Assembly: GCF_000485595.1 (NCBI RefSeq)
Contig: NW_014577301.1
Location: 243,417 to 307,416 of the forward strand
Direction: 5' to 3'
Source: Priapulus caudatus
Taxonomy: Eukaryota > Priapulida > Priapulimorpha > Priapulimorphida > Priapulidae
Length of the DNA: 64,000 nt
In this document: piece after piece, positions 1 to 12,016 of the stretch
How the letters are laid out: the number at the start of each line of letters is the position of its first letter
How positions within the stretch are numbered: the first letter of the stretch is position 1
The notes under the pieces: generated by a model
Databases searched by the model: none
What the model was told of the DNA's origin: nothing
What the model saw: the letters and a program-made list of their open reading frames with translations, nothing else
Translations under genes and position numbers: made by a program

Positions 1-96
1 GTCGATGGTTGCTCAATTAAAACTGACTTCTTCTCACTCACTCATTTGTGTCCTTTTTTGTGGTGAGCTACAGTGTCATTGACACTTTCATTTACA
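1..96 (+). repeat. 3' end of interspersed repeat X (AGCTCACC family)
   Basis: Matches the terminal segment of repeats at 25133-25833, 37986-38680, 49144-49314 and 56815-57504. It ends in GGTGAGCTACAGTGTC and then ATTGACACTTTCATTT. The rest of this copy lies left of the window. Confidence 0.75.
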
Positions 97-115
97 AATG
101 CATCGACTCAGCTGA

Positions 116-1327
116 ACATATTTGATCTGGAGTTCTCCTACTTGATTTTCGTAAAGCCTTTGATCTCGTTGATCAGTCTCTCTTACTTAAAAAGCTGAAA
201 ATTTATAGATGTGATGATGCAGCAATGAAAAATTTTCGAGAGTTTTTTAATCTAACAGATACTCGAAAGTATTTTTTAATGGGTCATTATCAGCTGAAGT
301 GCCCATATCCGTTGGTGTCTCGCAAGGTTCTATTTTGGGGCCCCTCTTTTTTATTATGTTTATAAATGACATGCCCCTGCACATTAACAATGCCAGTGTT
401 CATATGTATGCTGACGACGCCACCGTTGTTGTTACTGACAAATCTTTACCTAACCTGGAACAGCGTCTAAATAACAATATGGAGGAATTTCGTGAATGGT
501 GTTCTAAAAACAAAATGGTCATCAATCCAGCGAATATCAAAACCATGCTGGTCACTTCCAGACAGAAGCATTCTACGCTCCCATCTGCGGTACTCCATAC
601 TGTCTATGATGGATCTGTTCTTCCCACCACGTCGAGTGAGAAAAGTTTAGGCATCCATGTTGATGAAAATCTCACGTTTGATGAACACATAATGAACGTG
701 CATGCCAAGATCTCGAAAAAGCTGGCACTGTTTTGGCAGGTCAGGACATTTCTCGATCATGATTCCTGCCTGAAGTTTTACTTTGGCTTTGTTTTATCTG
801 ATATTGATTATGGTATTGTTGTGTGGGGAAATGCCGTGAAGAGTTATATTGACAAAGTTTTTAACCTGCAGAAACGTTTTGCGCGGTTGATTCTTAACAT
901 TCGTAGACCTTCAGACGCCCGCACTGAAGAAATCTTTTCGCAGCTAGGTTTTATGACTGTTCGCCAACGTTTTTATTACCATCGATCTCTTTTAACTTAC
1001 AAAATTTTACTTAAGCAGGCACCTGCCTATCTTGACGGTTTTTTTACTTTTAAACATGAAGTGAGCTCCAGACGGACGCGTAGTGTGTGTGCAGATGAAG
1101 CGCGTTTGTATCTGCCCCGTGCACGCACTGAAATGCTACGAAAATCTTTTCGGTGTGCGGCGGCATCTGAATGGAATAATTTACCTCCTGACGTTCGAGA
1201 TGCCCCCACCATTTCTTCTTTTAAAGTCCGTCTAAAGAAAATCTTTATCAATAGGGCCCATTGTGCCCATCTACTTACCCAGTACAATTTTAGTCAAAGT
1301 ATTTCAATCTATTGTGTATTTATTTAA
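116..1327 (+). pseudogene. Non-LTR retrotransposon reverse transcriptase, 5'-truncated and frameshifted
   Basis: The sequence encodes part of a LINE-type reverse transcriptase, which in a live element copies its own RNA at a nicked target. Visible motifs are LLLDFRKAFDLVD near 140, SVGVSQGSILGP near 310, the catalytic YADD near 405, and a C-terminal stretch typical of jockey/CR1/L2-type elements (LGIHVDENLTFDEH; SEWNNLPPDVR). The first motif is in a different frame from the rest; the frame changes by one base near the T run at 271-276. No endonuclease domain or start is present, so the copy is truncated and inactive. The clade is inferred from general motif style only. Confidence 0.88.
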
Positions 1328-1446
1328 TATTTAACCGTTCTGTTGCTGTGAGACGGCTATGTGAAAGATAGGTCCGCGCCAATTTATTGTGTCTGTACCT
1401 AACATGTTTTACCGACGTTAAATAAAGTTTTTACTTACTTACTTAC
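1328..1446 (+). mobile_element. 3' UTR and TTAC-repeat tail of the non-LTR element
   Basis: Follows the RT stop codon. It holds AATAAA at about 1421 and ends in a short TTAC tandem tail at 1431-1444, as expected at the 3' end of a LINE. The stretch from 1447 to 1810 shows only unique intronic sequence with an AT dinucleotide run near 1674-1702. Confidence 0.75.
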
Positions 1447-1810
1447 GTTGATAGCTCTAACACGTGCAGGGCAAATTTCATTGTTTAAATCTAAAGCGCA
1501 AACCAAAGAAATCTAAAGAGATTGAGTAACATATACTCCTGCAAATCGAAAGGGTTCTGCCGATCTCTAAACTGTCGTTCTCTACATAGTCTGCACTGCT
1601 ACAAACGCTGCTATATGAACACCCACCCAGACGATTTGTGGACAACTGTTTGTCATTATTAACTCCTAATTAATATATATATATATATATGTATATATAT
1701 ATCATGATGATGTCAGTGACTGGTACGATGGTGGTGGTTAGTAGTGTGAAAGGTGATGTTTTAATGTTTTTTCTGTGCTCACAGCTCTTAATTGGTGTAT
1801 TTTATCATAG

Positions 1811-1961
1811 ATTGAATACTTGACCAGAACCGAGGTCACAGCAAATTTCCATCTTCTGAGTATCCTGCTGCCAAGGGCCGTAACGCAGGACAATGCCACA
1901 GTCGGGCGCAAGGTTGCTATAGCAACGTTATCTGGAGCTCGCATCCAGGCAACAATTAGCT
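1811..1961 (+). CDS. VPS13D: VPS13D exon 1 of window
   Basis: Acceptor ATCATAG, donor GTAAGT. It encodes IEYLTRTEVTANFHLL and ends in phase 1. Beta-strand-rich groove repeat of the VPS13 middle region. The preceding exon is outside the window or unrecognised. An upstream CAG at about 1779 is rejected as acceptor because all frames from it hit a stop. Confidence 0.8.
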
Positions 1962-4624
1962 GTAAGTCACAACTGAGTGATATGTGACTGCATAAAAAGG
2001 TCTTAGTTGTATAGGAAGTATATTGGGTAGTCATTCATAAGCGATTTTAGCATAGAAACTATCTTGATACCTAATACTGTTATTGATATTTTCTTGGTTT
2101 GTATACTAGTTGCTGCATATGGCAGCAGAAATATCGGTCATCTAGCAATAATACATAGTAGCATAATATAATAGTATAATATATAGTTGTACAACATATA
2201 ATGTACTTTATAGCAATAGTAATAGTGTAAGGCATGTAATGTGAACTAATTACTAAAGTGTCATTATTAATATTGCTTGCAGCATCCGAACTTCAAGTGC
2301 AAGGTTCCCTTGGTGGAGTGCAACTCATGGATTTAACACCAGAGGGCAGTATGCACAAGGAAGTGTTCACAGTTGGGCACGACCCAAACGTGCAGCGGGC
2401 ATGTGAGGTCCCACGGCCAGCGCACGGCAGGGAGCTGTTCCATTCGACTTTCCTTGATGTCGGGAATTCAGCACTGCAGGACGAGGGTTTCTTACACAGC
2501 TACATGCCTGCGAACATGTACAGGACTGCGCACGAGTCACTGCTCAGCACGCTGGAACTCAATGACCCGACGAAGGCGTTCACGTTTAAGATAGTGCAGC
2601 CGCGTGCCGACAGCACTGATAATGCTACTGTTCTCAGCTCCACTGTCGACGAATCGCGCGCCGCGACGCAATCCGGAGACGTAGTCGAACTGACGCTGCG
2701 TGTCGCGTCGATGAAGTACACGCACTCGCCGCGTTTGCTCCAGGAACTCTCGAGCTGTGTTGGTGAGTTCCGCCATTACATGGATAACGTGGCGACGACG
2801 ATCCGCCACACGGCAACCGACATAGCGATCGGCATCGTGCACAAGAAACCTGAGCTGCTCACGCAGTCGCTGTACCTCGACACACCCAGTAGGCGGCGCC
2901 ACCTCTCCGAGGAGCCGGACATCTTCGGAAACACGTTCGCCAGCGAGAGTTGCGACGAGACTGACTTCGACGTGCGGCTGGACGTCGTTTTGCAGACGCC
3001 CGTCATCGTGTTACCACGGCAACAGTCGAGCGCCGAGGCCCTTGTCATGCACCTGGGCAAGATCATGATCACGAATGTAGCGCAAGACAACGCGGAGATG
3101 GTGGACATTCAGTCAATCAGGCCAGACCGCATCTACGTGGAAGTGCGGGACATGAACCTTTACTCAAAGACTGTGTCAGCCGACGTCGTTATGGCTAAGC
3201 AGGAGGACACGAAAGGTAGTACTTTGTAACGAGTTGTTACCTGCAATTGTGGTGAGCAAAGTAGGAGCACGCTGTAGATTTGAGAAACCCGCAACACACA
3301 GGTTCATTCTTAGTCTTTATCCTGTTGTGTTTTTTTCAGGCAACGTAGTGTCCAGTATTGTATTGCTAGCTGTCGAATATTGATATATTTTCAGCCGATT
3401 TCTTGTGATTGTAGGTATGCCCATACTTCATGACACTACTGTAGAACTGACTATAGATCGAATCCCTAAGAAGGATGTAAACAGAGCTTCACACAGCTTT
3501 CCCGGTGGTTTCCATGCTGACGAATCTTCACATACTACTGCCGTGAACTGTGACGATCAGCACGTTGTTGAGGTGGGCGATAGATAAAATGGCTTTTCGC
3601 ATGATTATCATGAGTTTGATAAGTCTTTGAAACTTTTTAGAGTAAACTCTAATAATTTCTACTAGTTTTGTTTCCAACACTCCATGTATATTTTTTATTT
3701 CTAATTTATTTGATATATAAGGTGTATACTAAAAACTTTGCTTTAAATAATAATGAAAGCCGGGTAAAGCGTGTTAAAGGGCAGTAAGATAAATTGGAAT
3801 GCTCAGTGTTACCACGAATTATTCTGCTTGCTTAATTAACATGTTTCATTAATGTAAAGGTCACCAGCAAGGTCGTATCGCCACTGATGGTCGTGTTGTC
3901 CAAGCAGCAATACGAACAGGTGCTCGAAACACTGGACAACATGACGTACAATCCCGCAAATGTTGCGCCACCTGGTGACAATGTTGATCTGTCGGACATT
4001 GAAGAGGATGCAGTGCTTGAACCGAGCACATCGGCACTGAAGCTAGACCGCGAGAAGCGCAAACGATCGTCGATAGACCCAGCCAGCTCTAATGGGCTGG
4101 ACACTGCCCAGTTCTCTCCAGTCTACGCTCAACTGCAGGTCTGTCTAGTCAATGAACACGAATTCTACCAAAATAATTTACAAACACTGTGGTAGAAGTG
4201 AGAGGAAATTAGTGGTGATTTAATAGAGATAATGATAATTAAACTTCATACCATGAAGAAAATTCCCATTAAAATAAAATTATTATCTAATTATTTTTTC
4301 TTTTTATTAGTTAATTTAATTTTTGCGCTCGTGTACAGGTGCCAGACTTCAGTGTGGAGCTCTGGGGCAATGTCGGTGATGGGGAGCAGGCCCTCGTCAC
4401 GATCTCCTTCCAGGACTTTGAAGTGAACATGCAGAGCAGCGAGCAGAGCGTCACCATGCTACAGGTCACGCTGCGGGCACTGCTGATGGAGGACATGCTA
4501 CAGGTATGGCCAATGCAAGCTACAACAAACAACTATGGCAGCTATGCTTGTTCTACTGATGCAGGTGTTCTTTATAAGAGCACTTTTATCGTTAGGCTGG
4601 AAGACTGGAAAGTATATGTATATA

Positions 4625-4682
<58 letters not shown>

Positions 4683-7600
4683 AATCCACCCTTAATGTTG
4701 TGCGTGTTGCCACACATATATGATACACTTGTATGTTGTGACACAGTGAAAGGGGAGACATTGTACATGTGCAAAGTAGAATGCTAATTTTTGATAGCCA
4801 AAGGATTCGGACCACAAGTACATCATGGTGTCGAACGTCGATGAGGAATTGCCAGATCCTGAACCAGCCGTTCAGCCCAGCTTTGTTTCCATCTCCTGTC
4901 CAACATCTACTCAATGGCCAACGCTACCAGATATGCCTAACTCACTGCCTTCCGTATTGCTGGAGCCAACTAACTACTTCAGCCATGCGCATAGAAAGCA
5001 AGGTAAGGTTTTCCTCTTCCTGCATTTGTAGCACTTACAAAGGAAGTTATCTTCTCCCCAATTCGTTGAAGCATACGAAAAGCCAAACAAGCACACCCAG
5101 TCCCCTAGTGTGCGCACTAGCAGTTAGTGATTTTACTTGTTATTGGATTAGTGCCTCGTTCATCCATCAGCCAAGGTTAGTAGGCCTGTCGTTACCATGT
5201 GTGATAACTAGTAACTCTTGATTGTCTGAAATCTAACCTTCTCCTGTTGTGCTGTTTCAGTTCAAAGACGAAGCATCTCACAATGTAAAGACCCTCATCC
5301 ATACACACCCCCACCCTCGCCCACGCAATCCAATCCGGTCCTGTCTGGGGCGAGGTTGAAAAAGGAGGAAGAGGAAGAGGCAGACGCACTGGTGCAAATC
5401 AGTGTCATGTTAGTCGATAAGACCCACCCTAGCTTTGCGAAAAAGTACAACTCTGTAAGTTACTATGGGTTGTAGCATAGCTAACACAGCATGCACATAT
5501 TACTTTAGACTATTTTAATATATGCAGATTGTGATTAACAGCCATTAAAATGGACTTGAAGTGGAAACCAAATGTAAGAAATTGTTCTCATCTATGTCTC
5601 TTCAGACAAACCGATTCTTCGATATCAACTTCAATTCCCTGGACACTACCATCAATCTACAAACTTGGGTCATGTTGCTAGACTTTTTAGGGATGGGTGC
5701 CAAGGTGGCTACAGCAGGATCTCCAGTAGACACCGGAATAAAGCGGAGCCCATCTAAAATGAGCAGCTGTGGTGATGTGAAATGTGAGAATGTAACTATC
5801 GGTGGTCACTCACCAGCACTGTAACCGCTTCTGCAGAAATATCAACTCAAGTTCACAAGGATTGCATGCTGATTATTATGATGTTCAGTGATTATTTCAT
5901 TTCTAAGCCAGTTTGGGGTTAATAGTTTCTCTGGTGATATTTTTATGTACTGGTCATTGCAAAGTTAATAGCTCGCTAACTATCTGCAATCCTTCATCAG
6001 GGGTAGAAATTAACTTTTAACACGGGAGTCCAACGGAAAAAAGAGGGAGTCCGCAGTCTGAGGATCAAAATTAAAGATATTAACAATAACGCATGTGGTT
6101 ATTTTTAAGATTCATGCTGTTGCACGTCTGCCAAATTTTCTTTGGACATTAGCTGAAAAATATGGTAATTCCGCGAGGCCGTGCTCTGGAATGAACTAGT
6201 TGGTATGGCAGAATTTTCAGGGAGTCCAACAGTAAATCAGGGAGTATTTGACTCCGGACTCCCTTTAATTTCGTACCCTGCTTCATATCTAACACTGTAG
6301 ATGATAGATGCATACCCTTACTCTCTTGCACTGTTTTTACCTTCTGCAGGTCAGACAGTCATTAACTCTGAGGTTGAGTTGGTTGTGAAGAGCTTTACAG
6401 TTGTGTTGAACAAGGTTGACTACGAGCTTGCACGTCTCAACATGTCCTCGCTGGCAGCTCACATCTCGCTGCGTGATGGCAATAGCACCATGCTCGGAAA
6501 GCTCGGCAGTATCTCCGTCACGGACCTCACGCCACACGGCGACCTCTACAGGGAGCGATTCAAAACCGTCGGAGACAACGCTCTGCACTTTGATGTGTTC
6601 AAGTAGGGCAAACTTGCATTTTTATTATGTTTTGTATTTTATAAATAGGTATTGTATGTTTGTATTTTGTATTTTTTGTATTGTACGGGCAATCTTTTAT
6701 TCCTGATCATGTATCTCTTTTTTGTGATTCTTACTAGTGGTTTATATTAAGCTAAAGTCACACCAAGCTCCCGGACCGGGCCGGACGCTGCCGGACTGAT
6801 CCGGGGAGAGATCCTTGTTGGGTCCTGGACGGTCCTGGACGGTCCGGCCCGGTCCGGGGTGGTCCTTGATGGTCCGGCGCATTCCGGGATATCGCCCCGG
6901 AAGTTTTAAACTGTTTAAAATTTCCATTAGCCGGAGGTAGATCCGGGACGGGTACCGGGAAGTTTTCACATCCTCGGTGAGTTAAGGGGGAGTGGTGCGA
7001 ATTTTCTGGAGAAAAAAGTACGGTCGTTGGCGGGACGTCCGCTGGTAGGTCGGACAGTCCGTAGTTGCCACGTGTTGAAATCCGCCGCGATCGTGGACGC
7101 ATCCGCTTAGTCACCCTCTTTTTAAAAAGAAATCGAGGTTAGCCACGATCAAGCTACTGGATCAAGAGAACCCAGGGACGGGAACCCAAGCGACGGATGG
7201 GCAGCACGGATGAGACAGACAGGTGGGTACAGACAGGCAGGCCCGGCCCGGATGTCAGGATGCCGAGGCAGTCCGGAGCGCGCTCCCGGTGCGCGTGCCG
7301 ACACTGGAGAGATCCGGCTCGAGAGGGAGATGAGGCAGAGCCGGAGTAGCCGTAAGGAGTAGACTCTCGTGCTCGGCCTTGCCGGCCTTTCCCGGACTCA
7401 AAATCCAAGTTGGGAACCATGGTCCGTGGCTTCGCTCGCTCGTAGCTGTCCGCGCTTCCCGTACTCCAGAAAGCTTCCGGATTCCGATGCATGGTTTACG
7501 CACAACACAAACCAAACGGAACCAATCGCCAAACGAGATTATAAATTGTTTCGGTCCGGGAGTATTCCTGCTCCCCAACAATGTATCGCCGGTAATCCTG

Positions 7601-10600
7601 TGGACTTCCGGCCCAGTGTGATTTAGCTTCCTAGGCTCTTTTTCTCTTTTCACCTCATAAATACCTAGAAGCACGTGCCCAGCTCCTTATTATATCATGA
7701 TAGGACCGGATAGTATGTGCTAGAATATAGACAAACCCTTATCGCAAACTCGTGATTAACCATCACCCCAGTGTACGTGTATTATTCTAATGTATAAAAA
7801 TGTCATTTACAGTATTCTACCTAATTCTTTCTTGTGTATGCAGTGTGTATCCTCAACCAATATCCCTCCACAAACTATGAATCAGACTAACTAGGTTAGT
7901 CGCTCTCTCCAATAATAAAACTACCTGCAACTTCAATACAACAGCAACATACATGTGCTGCGCCTCTCAACACATTGTACATAAGTCATCTGTCTTAATG
8001 CCCTATTATGATGGAAGTCAGTTTATTAATACAATTCCAAACACCATAAACCCCACATACCATAACATTAAAAAACCACCACCCGTGAATATAGGTTTTA
8101 AGAATTAGTCACGCACACGTACTCAGAGGCTCGCTATTGAAGTCGCCATCAAATAAGTACTTTTGCTTAACAAGCACATATGCGTACACGCTCACTCTCC
8201 AATCGCTCCCCTCTCCTCTCCCATCTCTTCTCAATTTGAGAGCAGTCAGGCCTTCGAACCCATAGTCCATGCAATTTACAACATGTACCCGCCGCCCGCT
8301 TGCCATAACCCAACATGATACGGCCGCACGACCACGCACGACTCGCGTGTTTGAAGCTGCGCATGTCGTACTGCTTAGAACGCGCGCAGATGCACTGACC
8401 TATCAAACCCGCCATGCCACAGCTCGAAGACTACCATAACAGAGCATAAGACTCCTCCTGGCCTCTCTGTCAACCACTCTCTCACACAATAGAGCCTCAA
8501 GTCAGGCGCATAGTGGCTGCTCTTCAACCCAGGTCAACACAGAATACAATGGGCACATGTACGCCGCTGCACCTCTGCTCACGACTCCCTAAGATAAGCA
8601 TGCACCTATGTCAGGTGCCTCAACCGCCCACCAAACAATAAAACATGCCGCACCTGCTGCGTGGCGCCACCTGCGTCGGCCGCGCCCGCGGTGCGTCCCT
8701 CGCGCGGTTGTTCGCCCTCATCGCGGCTCATCATGCTCGCTGTCATGCTGGCCCGTTCAATAGACATGCGGCAAAAAGCCGGCTTGGCCGTGGCACGCAT
8801 ATCTCTTTGTCACCGTCGAATAAACAATAGGCAGCAGGACGTGAGCGAGTCAGGAAGTTGTCGCGTGGAGAGCGGGCGACGGTGGACACACTGCGTGGCC
8901 GACTTGTGAGCTGTGGAACTATGTCGAGTGCTGGCTGGAGGGGCCGAGAGCACGGGTAGACGGAGACGACCGCCGGGACCCACAGGGCTTCGTCTCAGGG
9001 ATGCGACGCAGAGCTGCGTGAGATGAAAACCGCAAGACAAATACCACGCTGAGCTCGACGCGCAGGGCCATGCAAGCACAACCGGCGCGAAACCATAGCA
9101 AAATTACAGCGAATAATATCAATAGACGGAGGATAAATCAATCACTGAATATAATGCACATACTGAATATGTAAATTAATATAAATGAAATGATGGTAAA
9201 AAATATTGATATACTTTTGTGCAGGGCCAGGAAAGCAGCCAATATTTCCTTATTGCTAGCAGTGAAGTGCTTAGTAAACAGCAATGCAAGCCTGTGGATC
9301 AGATTTTTTCTTTCATTGATGCCAGTTAAGGTTTTCATGAAGTGATCGCCCTTCTATGAACAGTGGTAGAGGAATGTTTCTGCTGCAAGATGTAGTGCTT
9401 AATGGAAACATGCGTTCTAGCTACCAGGTAAGTAGTTAATGAGAGATGTGCTTTCTGGCTACCAGTGAGGTAGTTAATGAGGTGATGTGCCTTTCTGGCA
9501 CCACGGTGAGCGTAGTTAAAATCAGGCGTGACATACCTTTCTGGCTCAGGTGAAGTATTAATATGGTGACATACCTTTCTGGCCACCAGGTTGAGGTAGT
9601 AATATGGTGCTACCTTTTGGTACCAGAGTGAGTAGTTATCGAGATGACATACCTTTCGGGCTACCAGCGTGAGAGTTAAATCGAGATGACATACCTTTCT
9701 GGCTATCCATGTGAGTAGTTAATGAGATGACATACCTTTCTGCTATCAGTAAGGTAGTTAATGAGATGACATACCTTTCTGGCTATCAGTAGTATAATGA
9801 GAATGACATACCTTTCTAGCTACCAGGTGAGTAAGTTAATGAGATGACATACCTCTTCTGGCTACCAGGCGAGGTGCTCGTGCTGGACATGAGTGTCCAC
9901 CAGGTCTGCGCCGACGATGTGACAACACAGAACAGACTGAGACATTCTTTTGGCATAGCGGCGATAGTGAGGTCTCTGAATTTGGCACCGCATGCGAGAA
10001 CATGCATAAATACATCACACACGCCCAAATATGACAACAACATACGTGTACACGTATAATAACCTAGACTATTAAATCAATACCATGACCATGCTACAAT
10101 TTCTTTCATAACACTGCCTCCATTGGTGTTTAAGCTGAATGCAAATAGATTTCAGTCTTGATTACACGTTAAGTGAAAGTGGCTTTAAACACATGAATGA
10201 TATTTCTAATCCAAGATACGTTACGTTCACTATGACATTTTCGAAACTGTGCATATCGATTCTACAAGATCTATTGATTAAGCCAGCTATCATAGGAATG
10301 CTTGAGTGCATTATGTAGTCACGACTGTGAGCACGAACTCACACTCTTACACGTCGTATTTCATCCACTCATCTGATGAAGTGGGAGAGTACCTATAGAG
10401 AAACACCGGCGTGTGCATGCACGCCGACGCTAAACATGCTCATGACAAGCTCCTACAAATGCATGTCTGCGCGGACCTACGTCGCACGAGAGCCGCCATC
10501 TAGCGAGCTCGCTATAAAGTACGCACGATGCCACTTTGACCGCCACACGCACTTGCGTCTGCCACGGGATGGATGGTGCGGAGACGGATGGCAAGGCAGT

Positions 10601-11964
10601 NNNNNNNNNNNNNNNNNNNNNNNNNACCCGGATCGCCACGGATTATAAATTTTACGGTCCGGGGAGATCCTGCCCCATCCGCGGTAATCCGTGGACAGTC
10701 CGGCCCCAGTGTGACTTTAGCTTTAGGCTCTTTTTCTCTTTCTCACCATTATTACCCAGCCCTGACTTTTAAATCTGTGGAGGTGTAGTGTGTTAGATGC
10801 ACATGATTATCAAAGTGTAGTGTTTATTCTAATGTATAAAATGTCATTACAGTATTCTACCTAATTCTTTTTGTGTATGCAGTGTGTATCTAACCAATAT
10901 TTAAACTATGCTAACTATTAGTGTTTAAAACCTACTGCCCTTAATAACACCTATCCTGGCTTCAACACATTGTAAATAAGTCATCTGTCTTAATGCTATT
11001 ATGATGGGAAGTCATTTATTAATAAATTCCAAAAAAGTAACAAACCATAACATAAAAACCACCACGTGAATATAGGTTTTAAGTGTCGACATAGCACTGG
11101 AGAGTGCTGTACTTTTGCACAGCTATCGCAGTCATAATGTGCCTTCCTCTCATCTTTTCAGGTACGGTGAACCTGACCCTGGGTTGCTACGGGAACACGA
11201 CATGCGTGTGAAGCTGCGCATGTCGTCTGTCCGCATCCTGCACACGCAGCGCTTCCAGCAGGAAACCCTGGCATTCTGTCAACACTTTACACAGCTACAG
11301 GATGTGCTCGGCAGAATGAGGGCGGCATCTGCTGGCCAGACTGTAAGATACTATTGGGGTTGCTACATACTGGCGATTATAGATGTCAATCAAATGCGGT
11401 TTTCTTCACTACAACAGCTGAAAATCTTATTGAGAAAATGTTGTAAATATGTTTCTAGAAATCATGTTAGAAATTGTTGTTTTTAGCTCAGCTGACGTAG
11501 TCAGATGCAGCTTGTAGAATCGCATGATCGTCCGTGCGTCCGGCCATGCGTGCGTGCGTCTGTCCGTCAACAGTTGGGCACAAATCTTAACCGCTCGACG
11601 TACGGTCACGATATTCGGGACGTCGGGGGGGGGGGGATTGTAAAAAGGACTCAGGATGACAAATTTGGGGGTCAAGGATCAAAGGTCAAGATGTGTAAAC
11701 GGAGGGGGAATATTTTCCCCTTAACTTAAGGTATAGGAGGAAATACGGAATTGCGGCACAAATCTTAACGGATTGACCTATGCTCTTAATATTCTGTGAT
11801 GGGCAGGAAACCCATCACCAGTGCGAAATTGGACGTCACAGGTCAAAGGGCAGTGGGGGAAAGGTCAGATATCAGACATTTTCTGAGGACATGGCCTAAT
11901 GGACAGAGTGAAAAACTTTTTTGTTTCAGACCGGACCCCCTGGACCCCCCCTGTACACGCCCCT

Positions 11965-12016
<52 letters not shown>

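Larger units (their letters stand above)
6750..10722. mobile_element. DNA transposon or MITE with TIR AGCTAAAGTCACAC and TTA target duplication
   Basis: Left end AGCTAAAGTCACACC at 6750 and right end GTGTGACTTTAGCT at 10722 are inverted copies, each flanked by TTA (6747-6749, 10723-10725). The interior next to both ends is rich in CCGGACCGG/GGTCCGG motifs. A 3-bp TTA duplication is typical of PIF/Harbinger elements (inference). No transposase is seen. Most of the interior (about 7140-10625) looks like gap-fill sequence, so the native element is probably under 1 kb. Confidence 0.6.

Noticed and set aside
2500-3108. Antisense frames over exon 2
   Set aside because: Shadows of a long G+C-rich coding exon.
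4498-4914. Open frames through the GT/CA repeat
   Set aside because: Produced by the dinucleotide repeat (poly Val-Cys, His-Thr); no splice or homology support.
8109-9122. Short frames in the G+C-rich gap-fill at 8.1-9.1 kb
   Set aside because: Several overlapping frames on both strands, no shared content with known families, in sequence likely to hold indel errors.
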